Below are positions 46,292 through 57,550 of a DNA stretch of 64,000 bases, one piece after another (the stretch's first letter is position 1; the number at the start of each line of letters is the position of its first letter). Made by a program: the position numbers and the translations under genes. Under the pieces are notes generated by a model. It worked only from the letters and a program-made list of their open reading frames with translations. It searched no databases and had not been told where the DNA came from. Origin of the DNA: Dittrichia graveolens (Eukaryota; Streptophyta; Magnoliopsida; Asterales; Asteraceae); NCBI GenBank assembly GCA_038502395.1, contig JARJIL010000003.1, positions 39,691,001 through 39,755,000 on the forward strand, given 5' to 3'.

Positions 46292-48280
46292 AAGTCGGGC
46301 CCGTTCAGGTCACACGGGGCCTAAGTTGGACCCTTTTAGCTTGCCCGGGGGGCCTAAATCGTACCCTCTTCAACTTGCCCGGGGCCTAAGGTCGGACAAG
46401 CCAGGGCCTAAAGTCGGACCCTTTTCAGTAAGCCGGATGGGGCCCAAAAGTCGGATGACTAGGGCCTAAAAGTCTGATAACCAGAGGCCTAAAAGTCGGA
46501 TGACCACCAGGGGCCAAAAGTTGGATGACCACCCGGGGCCAAAAGTCGGGTGATGTGCGTGTAGCGTACCAGTTTTAAATTTATAAAATCCGAATTATTT
46601 AGCATGACTAACAACACAAATAGGCAAGAGAACCTAATCGTATGTTAGTATAGTAAATAAGTACGGGTGTCGAACACAAGGGGAACGGGTATGATTTTGA
46701 ATATAACTATACTAATTAAATATTAAACTAATAAGAACAACTAAAGGGGAATTTAGAATCTTAACAATAAAGATTCAAACTTTATTATCTAAAATCACTC
46801 CTAACACTAGCAAACGGTCAAAAGCAAACCAAGAACGACAAAAGCAAAGATTTTTATGGATTAAACTTATCAAATTAAAGCTTTCCCTCCCTAGATTCAA
46901 TTCCACCCTTTTCAAGTTGGTTTTATAAATCAAAATCAATGCAATGGACAATTAATGAACACTATACCGATTCTCATATTGTTAGACTCTTGATCCGAGT
47001 ATCCAACTTATCTAATCATGCAATTAACTAATAAATTGGTCATTAAATCAATTAACTACACAATTAAGCATATTTAAGTTCGTATCTATCAAGATCTAAT
47101 CTTTAATGATTGATTAAGTTACCAAATCATTTAATTAACACATGAAAGTCATCATATATCAATTCTAACACATTAGAGTTCCTATCTTGATTGTTTAACC
47201 CTAGGTTTTGATCAAACACTAGTCAACACTAATTATTGGTCCTAATTAGCATTGATTAAAGTCTTATAAATGGATTGGTCCTCCAATTTACATCAACTCA
47301 GATTCTAAACAAATCAAAAACAGAATTAAAACATGCTAGGGTCATTGATTAGACTTGATAGAGAAATATAATGCCATTAAAGTCAAAAAGATACAAAATT
47401 AACCAACTTGATAGAGTTTCATCTCCTCTAGGGAGGAAAACAGAAAACCTAGCCTATTACAAGAATAATCAACTTCTGGAAATCAAGATTAAACATTAAA
47501 AACAGAAGAGAAGTAGAAAAACCGTTAAAAGCAAGAATTCCAAGCCTTTAATCTTCAAAGTTATGCTCCAAATCTTCAAATCCGAGCTCATGCTTTCTGG
47601 GATGTGTTAAGGGATGTATTTAGCAAAGGAATGGTGGAAGAAATCGGGTGGTTAACCCTGTTTCAGATATGGAAGTTCGTTTAAATAGATTTCTGAAAAC
47701 AGGGGTGTCGCGCCGCGATGAGAAAGTGTCGCACCGCGACGAGGAGTTTTAACCCGATCCTAACTCTTTGAAATTCAATGCTGTCGTTATCCGTAAACGC
47801 GTCGCGCTGCGACAGAGTTCTTGGTCGCGCCGCGACGACACTTGCCAGCCGATAAGCCTTATCCGGATGTAGCTGGTCGTGCCGCTACCACTACGGCTGT
47901 CGCGCCGCGACGCCTCTTTTGGCGGCCGGTGGACTCTTTTCCTTTGTTTGGGCTTTGGGCCTTGGGCTTTCTTTTTTTTCTTTCTTTCTTTTCTTTTATT
48001 TGGCCCATCTATTTTTCTTTAATTTAGGCCTCAATTATTTTCTTGCTTTCTTTGAGTATATTTCTTCAATAATTTTGTTATTTCGCCTTTTTAGCCTGCA
48101 AAACATAAAAGAAACGGTAAACGTATCTTTTTACAATTTAATGCACAATTCCCGGCTAAAACCAACCCGATATCGCATAATATTTATATATATTTAGCGC
48201 GATATCATCGGGCGACTTTCATAAGCCCGGGGCCAAAAGTCAGGCGACTTTTACAAGCCCGGGGCCAAAAGTCGGACCCC
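46292..48280. repeat. GGGGCCTAAAAGTCGGA word array, interrupted
   Basis: GGGGCC(T)AAAAGTCGGA or GTCGGATGACC units of about 20-25 bp at 46292-46550 and 48208-48280, on either side of the inserted solo LTR. GTCGGAT is the reverse complement of ATCCGAC, the word of the other arrays, and in element sense it reads ATCCGAC as in B1. Confidence 0.8.
46551..48207 (-). mobile_element. TG..CA solo LTR (Athila/Tat-like), 1657 bp, TSD TCGGG
   Basis: Begins TGATGTGCGTGTAGCG and ends GCGCGATATCA, flanked by TCGGG at 46546-46550 and 48208-48212. TG..CA ends and a 5-bp duplication indicate an LTR insertion. It has no coding capacity. It contains the block GGGTGTCGAACACAAGGGG, often seen in Athila/Tat-type plant LTRs (from memory, not checked). 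CpG-rich GTCGCGCCGCGAC words lie at 47705-47915. The strand is uncertain; the flank being repetitive lowers the weight of the duplication. Confidence 0.6.
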
Positions 48281-49102
48281 TTTCAGCACACCACAAAATT
48301 CATCTTCTTCTCCCGTGTTCTTCTAGCTTCAAATCAAGTTCTCAACACACAACCATAAATCTGAAAATTTTCAAATCATCAAGAAACCTCTTCCAAATTA
48401 CAAATAAACCTCATAGAATACTTAAACAAACATCATGATCATATCAAAACCAATTAAAGCACTCTATTCCACAAAACCCACTTGCTATGTTTTCTTTAAA
48501 ACCTTCATAACTTCATTAATGGAGTTTATAACTTTTAGAACATCATATCTTAGCATTTAAACAATGAAACTAACAAGATTCATGATAAAAGACATATACC
48601 AACCTTTATTTGAAATATCAAACTCTCAATCACAATTCCAAGTTTCAAGTTGGTTTCTTGTTCTTCAACACTCACGTACACACACTTCCAAACACACACT
48701 CAAAGATAAGTAATAATGAAGAGGTGGCTAATGACTCATGCAAAGTCACACACATATATCTACACATACACACATGCTACACACGTACACACAATAATCA
48801 ATTGAGCCAAGCATGATGTGGCAACATCAATCCCCCCTTTTTTTAAGATAATAACTATCGTAGTGTACTACACAGCTTTCTAGCACATAGTTAATCCAAT
48901 TAAATAGTCATCCATAATCAATTAACATGCTACGAGGTATTTTCTGCAATCCTCGTTCAAAAACGAATTTATCTAACTCATAAAATCATGCAATATAAAA
49001 TATTCATTTTAATCACATAATTAAATGTTAACACGCGTAAATAAACACCATTCAACTTACCACCGACCCACTCAAGACTAGGCCGGGTTTTCGGATGTTA
49101 CA

Positions 49103-49627
49103 ATGAACTCAGTAACTCCAATTAAAACCATCAAACATACAAAACCCACTAATCAAGTGAGCTTCATGTGTTCAACCATATAGTTCTTCACATCAAGCAT
49201 GAGTTTCCAGCAGCAACTAAACACCCAACTTACATCAATCACGCTTATAATTCATAAGGATATCATACTAACCTTCTTTCAATTCAATAAACACCAAATC
49301 ATCAAGCTTCTTTCAAGAACTTGGGAGAGTGTATGTTTGTGTGTGTTTTTAGTTGACTGGGCTTTCAACTCTTTAAACATACATATATATTCCAAAGGCA
49401 GAACCGCCTTTGGTTCCCCTAAAATATCCACAAAATCTAACTTACCAATCTATTTTACTTTATTCGCATTAATACTTCTAATTATACATATATTCTTATT
49501 AACAACTAGAATACATATATTCTTCATTAACTCACAACATTACTAACTTGTCTTAATTTCATCAATTTACTTAAATTCCATACACACATCCATTACAAAC
49601 AACTAGGCCCAATACAAGGATGTTACA
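49103..49627 (-). mobile_element. Solo LTR A3, right part
   Basis: Carries the family-A start region (on the minus strand TGTAACATCC...GGGCCTAGTTG) and an AGGCGGT(T/C)CTGCC-type block matching A1 2190-2220. It ends with GATGTTACA at 49627. After it comes TTAAC without a polypurine tract. Confidence 0.75.
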
Positions 49628-49639
49628 TTAACATAATAT

Positions 49640-50990
49640 AAATTTCATGTATATGCTTACTCGGTCCTTAAACCACGTAGCAAAATGCTGATCTCTGTAT
49701 CAAGTGTTTCTTTTGTAAGAGTAGGTTTATGTCATCTAACCGATTCATCAAAATGCTTTATGAAAGGGTAAACCTCTTCACAATTAAGCAAGATATACGT
49801 ATGGGTCTTGTGCGTTTCATCGTCACTGAGAGGTCTCATTCTTCCACCGTTATCAAATAATATTTGAGATGGAACTTTGAATATTCTTAATCGAGTGTTA
49901 ATCCTTGAAAAACTACAAATTTCCGGAGCAATATTTTGAGGATCACGATTCAACCTTGTTTCCACCGATGGGTCATAATAAAGGGAACAATAGGTAGAAA
50001 GTTCATCAACAAGATATGATTTAACAATAGATCCCCTAACTCTTGCCTTGTTTCAGATAGTTTATTTTAGTGAGCACAACCTCGTGAATAGTTGTTCAAA
50101 AAGAAAACATGTGAAAAAAAGATAAATATATATGGATATATATAAAAACAATGAAAGATTCATGAGTCAAGTGTATGTCAAGGTGTTCCATTGAGTCAAA
50201 GAATGCAGGCGGGAATACTTTTTTCTAGTTTACAGATGGTTTCAACAATACTTATTTGCAACTTTTCCAAGTCATCCATATATAACACCCTTGGGCATAT
50301 TACTCGAAAAATATGCATAACTCAGTTATTGTATCCCATATTTGATTTTGTATCATCCCTTTTAAGGCAATAGAAACATGACAATCATGACTTTTGAAAC
50401 TATAAAAGCTATAATTGTCTTGGTTTCACATGACCCAATGTTGGAAGCATAACCGTCTGTGAATTTAACATCTAGCAGCCATTTACATAATTTTTGCACT
50501 TGAGGTTTGCTTAAAGTGTATGATGCTTTTGGTTTCATGATTTTATTATTTGTATCATGCCAAGTATGCAATTCCGACCAATTGCAATACAATTCTAAAT
50601 CTACCTTGACTTGATGTTGTCTTTGGTCTTTGGAGTGTCCATGATGCTATGAAAGAGATTCTCAAACAAATTCTTCTCAATATGCATTACATCAAGGTTG
50701 TGTCGGATTAATAATGTTCCCAAATATGGCAGTTCCCAAAAAATGATTCGCTTTACCCAAATATGGATTATCCCAAAACATACAGGTTTCTTCGCTTCTT
50801 ATTGTATTGTTTACCTTCATAAACAGTTTCCAATGTTCTAATTTGCTCCCGTATTTGAGCACCAGTCAATTCAGGAGGTGGAGAAGCTATGTTTTCCAAT
50901 CCATTAGCCATGAATCCATATTTATCTTTTCAAAACTTGTGTCTGCTATTTAGAGATCTTCTATGGCAAACAAACCAACATGGTTTACCT
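49640..50990 (-). pseudogene. CACTA (En/Spm) TNP2-type transposase, C-terminal part with DUF4218
   Basis: On the minus strand, in order: ENIASPPPELTGAQIREQI (about 50930-50870), WELPYLG and VMHIEKNLFENLFHSIMD (about 50740-50640), YCNWSELHT and KPKASYTLSKPQVQKLCKWL with DGYASNIGSC (50592-50430), KSHDCHV and FPPAFFDSMEHLDIHL (about 50400-50170), YLVDELSTY with FCS-type region (about 50020-49950), VETRLNRDPQNIAPEICSF (49965-) and HTYILLNCEEVYPFI. These are the hallmarks of the TNP2 transposase and DUF4218 of plant CACTA elements. Frameshifts and stops break it into at least four pieces. The catalytic N-terminal part is not visible upstream. It is the oldest layer here. Confidence 0.88.
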
Positions 50991-52613
50991 TCGTTTTATA
51001 ACCGAAAAGAATTTGTATTTATCCAATGACTTTAACAGAGTCTAGTGGTTGCATTTTTGTGGTTTGACACCGGTTCAAAGTAACTCTAGATGATTCAAAT
51101 GAGTTATAATTTTTTAGTGCCAAATTGATCAATATATATCCGAGAAAAGGGGATATACATGCCGGATCATATGCATATATAATCATATTTAATCCAAAAT
51201 CAACATTTCATATTAGTGCCAACTCTCATCATTCAAGATCAGGCACAAATGTTTATGAGGGAAGATCAGGATAGGTAATTCATCTATAAACGTGCTACAC
51301 AATTTCAGTTTGTACATAATTTCAGTTTATGCCTCTACTAATGTGATTATAGTCACTATAAACTAAAAATACATTAAGGCCTTAACCCCGTTATACAAAT
51401 GCATAATTACCCCAAAAACACATATAATGGTAGGAGAGAGTGAGAAAAAGAGAGAACGAGAGACAAAAAAAAGTTACATGCCTGTGGTTATGGGAATCAG
51501 ATAGCTCGCTATAGATGTGGTAGTCGGAATCGACAGTTGTTGGTCGGCTGTGATTACAGCCACTGAAAAACCAAACCTAAAACCACATTAAGGCCTTAAC
51601 CCCATTGTACAGATGCATAATTACCCCAAAACACATATAATGGTTAGGGAGAGCGAGAGAGGGTGAGAGCAACAGACAGCGAGAGACGGATAGAGTGAGA
51701 GACAGAGAGATACATACTTGTGGTTACGGGAATCAAAGAGATCGCTGGCAGTTTTGGTAGTCGGCGGTAGACAGAGGGTGTAGTGGTCGGCGGTTTTTGT
51801 GGTCAAGGCACGATCAACAATCGTTTTTGGTGGTTAGGGCGTGATCAACGATTGCTGTTGGTGTGGTGGTTGGGCGTTTGGGAATAGTAGGGAGGATTGA
51901 GATTAAGTTTGCTTAGGTTAAGGAAATCAAGAGGGAAATAAGTGGGGGGAAATAATTGGGGAAATCAAATTGAAGAAAATAATTGGGGGGAAAATGAAAG
52001 GGAAATGAGAATTGGGAAAAATAAGAGGAAATAAAACTTTTTTATATAACTTTTTTTATAGAACAAGAGTGTTAAGTGGGAAACTGAACTTTTTTTATAT
52101 TAATTCTTTTTTAAAAAATTAGTTAGATAAATATATATTTTCAATATTTTAGTAATTTTTTCTTTTAAATTCTTTTTAAACTTAACATTATAAATATGTG
52201 AATCCTATGAACACAAAAACAAAAGAAAATTTTCTAGATTATGATTTTTACTATTTATTAATTGTTAGGATATGCTTTTTAAATTGTATATTAATTTGTT
52301 TGTGATTTCGCATACAAATCATTTAAAATGAAAAAAGGTATAGATAAGGGTAACTTAGTAATTTCAAGTTTAGGAAATTAAGACCGAAAGAAGACTGGGT
52401 CAGGAAAAACTAACACGTAACTTAATATCCTAAACCTTGTGTGACTCTAATTTAACAAAGTTGGCCTAAATTCGGTGATATGACGCAACTATAAAATATT
52501 CATGGACCGATCTTGACCATTGGTGAGCATGGTTTGGTTTTCAGTCAAAACCAAACAATTTAACCAAAGGTTCGGTCATGGTTATAGTGTGTGTGTGTGT
52601 GTGTGTTTGTGTG
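50991..52613. other. AT-rich non-coding DNA flanking the CACTA remnant
   Basis: Only traces of the transposase frame continue to about 51050. The rest holds no supported gene. It includes a tandem duplication (51371 to about 51800), GA-rich tracts, a short inverted repeat near 52530-52556 and a GT microsatellite (52587-52614). Subterminal CACTA sequence is possible, but no CACTA terminal repeat was recognised. Confidence 0.6.
51371..51800. repeat. Tandem duplication of about 214 bp
   Basis: ACATTAAGGCCTTAACCCC begins at 51371 and again at 51585. Both copies continue through CATAATTACCCC, CACATATAATGG, a GAGA tract, TGTGGTTA.GGGAATCA and a GTAGTCGG block. Confidence 0.88.
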
Positions 52614-52614
52614 T
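52587..52614. repeat. GT microsatellite
   Basis: About 13 GT units with one TTGT interruption. It ends where the target duplication of the solo LTR begins. Confidence 0.9.
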
Positions 52615-52828
52615 GAATTATAACACCCGAACCTTCGAGAAATAAATAAAAAGAATATTTTATTGAGAAATAATATTGTGTTGAGTTATGGAATTTATGA
52701 TGGACTAGTTTAGTTTTATTGGGTTAACTATGTATGTATATGAATGGACTAATAGAAATAATCTAAATTGGACTAAGTATCATTTGGGCTTATTAAGCCA
52801 AGAGTGGGCTTAAGGCCTTTTTAGAAGG

Positions 52829-52837
52829 TATATTTAA
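52829..52837 (+). promoter_or_regulatory. Possible TATA box of the solo LTR
   Basis: TATATTTAA in a GC-richer neighbourhood (GAAGG before, GGGTGGC after), about 210 bp into the LTR. Composition is the only evidence. Confidence 0.3.
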
Positions 52838-53294
52838 GGGTGGCTAGGGCACAGCCCCCAACACTTTTTCAAAACATTGTTGTATTGAGAGAGAATTAGT
52901 GTGTGTTGTGTGTTCTAAAACCCACGAGAAACAGAGGAAGAAGGAGTCAAGAATCATCTGGAAACTTAAAGAATTGTTGAAAGAATCATTTGGTAATGTT
53001 TCCTACCTCGGTATGATGTTGTAGGTATCAATTTTATCTTGTTTGAATGATTATAGAGCAAGATTAGAACCTGTGTTTTTGGGGTTTTGGGTTTATGAAG
53101 AACAAGAGAAAAAGAATTGAGAGTTGAGCTTTAATACTTGATGAATTGTATTTAAATCTTGAAGGAAGTGCTTAAATGAGTGAAGAAATGTTTTGAAACA
53201 AAAAAAGAAATGATTTGGTTGAGTTTTGAAAGAACATGATTTTGGCCATGGAGCCTGAATGTTGAAAATGATGAACTGACAGGGAAGTAATGTC

Positions 53295-53880
53295 CCATGC
53301 AACCCTCGTGATTGCAGTCGTGCGACTCTTGTTGGTATACCATGCGACTTACACTTTGTAATGTCATGCGACTTCGTTTTGAAACCCCCCCTCCATGTGA
53401 CTTTCATAAATATACTACCATGCAACTTCCATGTTAATCCCATGCGACCTTTGCCTAACACCCTACCATGCGACTTACAGTTGCATCATGCGACACTTGA
53501 TACCTTCATGCGACTTTCGCATGGATGAAACCCTCATGCGACACTTGATACCCCTATGCGACTTTCGCATGGATGAAACCCTCATGCGACTTTTCACTTG
53601 GATACCCCATGCGACTTTCACACTAAAATCATGCCATGCGACTTGTTACTAAAACACCCCATACGACCTATGAACCTTCATGCGACTTTCACCCTTATTT
53701 GACTCATGCGACCTATTTAGCTATATTATCATGCGACTTATGGTGTACATATAAATATATATTCAATGAGCCATGCGGCTTATACACATAGATGTATATG
53801 TCATGCGACATTGGCACAGTCCATGTGACGTTCATGTTGCCAGGGTGGTCATGCGGCATTTAAACCACCCATCCGACTTT
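53295..53880 (+). repeat. CATGCGACTT word array
   Basis: More than twenty CATGCGAC words (CATGCGACTTTC, CATGCGACACTTG, CATGCGACCT), 15-40 bases apart, most followed by T-rich spacers. One stretch of about 55 bp (around 53500-53580) is nearly duplicated exactly. Confidence 0.88.
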
Positions 53881-54234
53881 GGGGACTTTGCATGGTCCCA
53901 CTTATGAAATTTAGTAACGGGGTCCAATGAGAGACCCGAATGAATTATGTGAGTAAACGAATGAGGGATTCGTACACGGTATTGATTTAATTACACCTAT
54001 TGTAGGTGACTGTCGATTGGCAAGTAAACGCAAGTGAGTTAGTGAACTAAGATTGAGAAACTGAGACTGCAAAACAAGTGAGTATTCTTACTTACCATCT
54101 AAACCCTATGATGTACGTGATTAATGTGCTATATGCTATATGATATGATGTTTGATGAATAATTAGTTGATAAATGATGAAGTGTTGATTGATGAATTGA
54201 TGAACTAATAATGTGCTATGCCATGCTTAATGAT

Positions 54235-54475
54235 GGGACCGTTCACTTCGGTGCTGGGAATGATTTAGACCGTCCACTTCGGTGACGTGAATAATGGGAC
54301 CGTTCACTTCGGTGACGGGAATGATTAGACCGTTCACTTCGGTGACGGGAATGATGAGACCGTTCACTTCGGTGAAGGGAATGATTGGACCGTTCACTTC
54401 GGTGACTGGAACGTGGGACCGACTACTACGGTAGCGGGAATGTGAGACCGAAAACTACGGTAGCGGGAATGAAAG
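54235..54475 (+). repeat. 28-29-bp tandem repeat with CACTTCGGTGACGGGAATG
   Basis: About eight head-to-tail units of (A/G)GACCGTTCACTTCGGTGA followed by CGGGAATGAT. The last two units read CTACTACGGTAGCGGGAATG instead. TTCACTTCGGTGA is a hairpin-forming core (CAC TTCG GTG), and the variant CTACGGTAG is again self-complementary, so pairing seems preserved while bases change. Confidence 0.9.
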
Positions 54476-54826
54476 ATGTAACATGATTGTGAATCAGATG
54501 AATTGATGTCATATAGTTGATTGTAAGTAAGTGTACTCGCTAAGATTCGTGCATACGGTAGTTGTTTAACCTTCTTTTTAGGTGATGGCCACGGTGGAGC
54601 TCCAGCACGCGGACGATAGCTCATCTCCCACAAGCTTCCACAGTGTTTTAAACTATTTTGTATTTAATGATGTATTCCAAAACAATTACACTTGAATTCA
54701 AGCTTTTACGAGTTATCGCCCAGAGTTGTAATTAAAGTGATACAATTTTTTAATTATATTAGACTATGAATCGTACACGTTGGTAAATGTTTATTTGCAA
54801 AAAAAAAATTGGGACGTTACATGAAT

Positions 54827-55106
54827 AATCAATTGAACATTAGTAGAAATCTACAAGAAGACACTATTTCATATATTGGACACGTTTGACTTGTTTGAAC
54901 AAAGTAGGAACTTATTTGACCAATAAATATGATCGTAATTCACATATTTGAATCTTTGCATTGCATTGCATTGAATGAATAATAGTTGATTTTGATTCAC
55001 TAATTTGTACCAAGTATAATCTTGTTTGACTAATGCTAATCATAATTCACATCTTTAATTTCAAGATTAACTATAACTAACAAATATGATCGTAATTCAT
55101 ATATTT
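54827..55106. other. AT-rich spacer
   Basis: No gene. Holds two or three diverged copies of AAATATGATCGTAATTCA-type sequence (about 54926, 55083, and a looser one near 55040). Confidence 0.6.
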
Positions 55107-57550
55107 TGCAACGCCCGTTTTTTAAAGGTGAAATAAGGAAATAACAATCACATTTCATCAAAAAGGGGGCAACAACCGGTTCAGGTAAAAATATTTTCAT
55201 TTAATGTTGCACAAAAACTCTCTAGCATATCTACGTGGAAGCCTCGTCTGTCACAAACCTGAAAAGAATAAACAATGATAAGAATGAGCTAGAAAGCCCA
55301 GTGAGTAACTCCACAAAATACTCAAATGATAATAATTAGCATGTAAATGCAATCTCATCAAGTTGTTCTACTCATGCCTCTATTTTGCCACTCAGGCATC
55401 GCTATTATCATGCACACAATCTCTCTTGCTACTCAGACATCTCTATTGCCACTTGGGCATCTCTATTGCCACTCATGCAATCTCTCTTGCCACTCATGCA
55501 ATCTCTCTAGCCACTCAGGCATCTCTATTCTCACTTAGGAAATCTCTTTTGCCACTCAAGCAATCTCTCTTGCTACCCAGGCATCTCTATTGCCACTCAG
55601 GCAATCTCTCTTGTCACTCAAGCAATCAAGGTAACACAATACATATAATATATACAACACATACAAATAGTTATAAGCGATATCATAGATAACCAAACCA
55701 TCAATATCACATGTGTGGCCCCCGATCACCAGTAATCTCCAACTACCGGAAGTCACATATACTTTTGCGATCAGATCGATCCCTGGATACTACATCAATA
55801 TCTGGTCAGTCGCATTGACCAACAATGACTACCACTCAGGCAGGTTGGTCGTATGCCAATGAGCCATCTGCTCTAGTTGTCACCGAGGAGGGCAGGACAT
55901 GTACTCAGATAATTATCTTGTATACACATATCACATATAGCCGTATTGACTTAAACATCATCTCTCATATATGTATATATATATATATCTTATACTTTGT
56001 TATCTCACATATAGTCACATTGACAAGCTATAATTATCACAATTATAGCTATACATACGATGTTCATAACTTTAGTTATTCTGTTACTCTTGATTTATTT
56101 AATCATTGTGTAAGCATACAACTTATATATATATACACACACACACATATATATATATATATTATTACATGTTTCCACTATGTCTACACCATTTTTCTAT
56201 CTCTCACTCGTTTCATTTCTCTTTTCTCTATTAATGATTATATATATGTATAGACGTAGTGGATCGTACTCTCTCATATTTGTGTATTTATATATTTACA
56301 TACGCATATACAGTTACTCTTATATTTAAACACTTCGATGTATCTCACAAAGATATCACTCTTCTCAGTATTTCCACACATACTAATAATGTATAAAGAT
56401 GAGTATTTATAATATATACCTCTGTAAGAACACATTCTCTTTAATTATATAATTATACCCATCAACATCGCTTATTTAAATTTGTGATTCACGCAACTCT
56501 AATTATATCTGCTCTTTAATGTGTAAGACTAACTATAAAATATTTACCCCACTCTTTTTTCTCTTTTAATTAACTGGTTCTCGCTTCTTATTTCTTCATT
56601 CATACTTATCTCTCGTTATTTATTTTAATAATAGAATACTCCAATCTTAGTCATAAGCCTGTTTCTCTATCTCGCATCCCTTATTTACAATTACACTCAT
56701 CTCTATCAATTTATATTCCTCTACATACTCTTTAGTCAACCATTAATAGTAGTTCTCTTGATACCAACAAATAATAATAATCATGCAATAAATCTCACTA
56801 TAGCATTGTAGACGTACAAATACAAGTAATTAATTTCTCTTAGTACCAGGTTGAGGTACTCACATGTGGTCCAAGATAAATGACTAACTCCCCACGATGC
56901 CTTTGATCTGCATTTCAACCTAGAATTAATGCCCAAGCATCAAAACATGAAAAACCACAAAAATGCTCACTAACTCCCTAGATGCGTCGCGTCGCCTAAA
57001 ATACCATGGACACGTCGCGTCCAACACCCTGACACGTCGCGTCGCAAGAACAAACAAAAACCGCCATTAATTTACAGCTTGTAAATACAATTCAAAACCA
57101 TATAAATTGATCCCAAACATCTCCTAACACTTACAAATGTTGTTTGAGACCTTTTAGAACACTTTTATAACATCAAAATATCAACTAAAACATCAAAATT
57201 TAAAGATTAAACCAATAACTCATTTGATCCATTAACACCTCAAACTTCAAAATAAAATCACTCACTTGATTTTCAAATAGTAGATGTCAGTCTTCATCTT
57301 TCTAATCTCTAGCTCAACACTCCAGAAGCCATATATAATTGAGGTGTGTGTGTTTATTCAAGTAAATAAGAAGAAATAAAATAAATGAAAGAAGATAAGA
57401 ATAAGAATAAGAAATAAGAAGGCAACAAGAATGGGCGGCCGCCTCTTTTAGTTGGTGGCCAAGCTTTTTGCGAGTATCTCGCTCCTCTTTTCGAATTACA
57501 ACTCATATATATGCTATCCAAAAATATCGATGAGGGTATATTTAGAATCA
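55107..57550 (-). mobile_element. Gypsy-type LTR (minus strand), probably solo
   Basis: The left end TGCAACGCCCG is close to TGTAACGCCC, and the sequence then follows the plan of other minus-strand LTRs here: CCTGAAAAG.A, a GTGAGTA block, GTACTCACATG..., then GTCGCGTC words (56975-57045) and a final promoter-like region. The right limit is a guess, since no TGTTACA was found. No coding frames are supported. Confidence 0.5.
55376..55627 (+). repeat. About 19-bp tandem repeat (TTGCCACTCAGGCATCTCTA)
   Basis: About thirteen units of TCTCT(A/T)TTGCCACTCAGGCA with variants (CTTGCCACTCATGCAA, CTTGCTACCCAGGCA). Unit variants alternate irregularly. ORFs across it are a composition effect. Confidence 0.88.

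Larger units (their letters stand above)
45443..49102 (-). mobile_element. 5' LTR of gypsy B2, split by a solo LTR
   Basis: On the minus strand it begins TGTAACATCCGAAAACCCGG at 49102 and ends CGGTGTTACA next to the primer-binding site. Removing the 46551-48207 insertion leaves about 2.0 kb. It holds a GGGGCCTAAAAGTCGGA array around the insertion. Adjacent family-A sequence from 49103 shows that it landed in LTR A3. Confidence 0.85.
52619..54821 (+). mobile_element. Solo gypsy LTR, 2203 bp, TSD TGAAT
   Basis: Begins TATAACACCCGAACC (first G mutated) and ends GGGACGTTACA. It is flanked by exact TGAAT at 52614-52618 and 54822-54826, so it is a complete solo LTR left by LTR-LTR recombination. 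It contains two arrays, CATGCGACTT (53295-53880) and a 28-29-bp tandem repeat (54235-54475). No family member elsewhere in the window matches it over its length. Confidence 0.92.

Noticed and set aside
47821..48197. Overlapping ORFs of 68 and 92 residues
   Set aside because: Lie in the TG..CA solo LTR over CpG words and T-rich tracts; hydrophobic Phe/Leu runs are composition effects.
54235..54475. CRISPR-like array
   Set aside because: Units are head to tail with no unique spacers and lie inside an LTR of a plant genome; it is a plain tandem repeat.
55825..56253. 142-residue ORF on the plus strand
   Set aside because: Dominated by Ile/Tyr/His codons from TA/CA microsatellites in an LTR; no domain and no start context.
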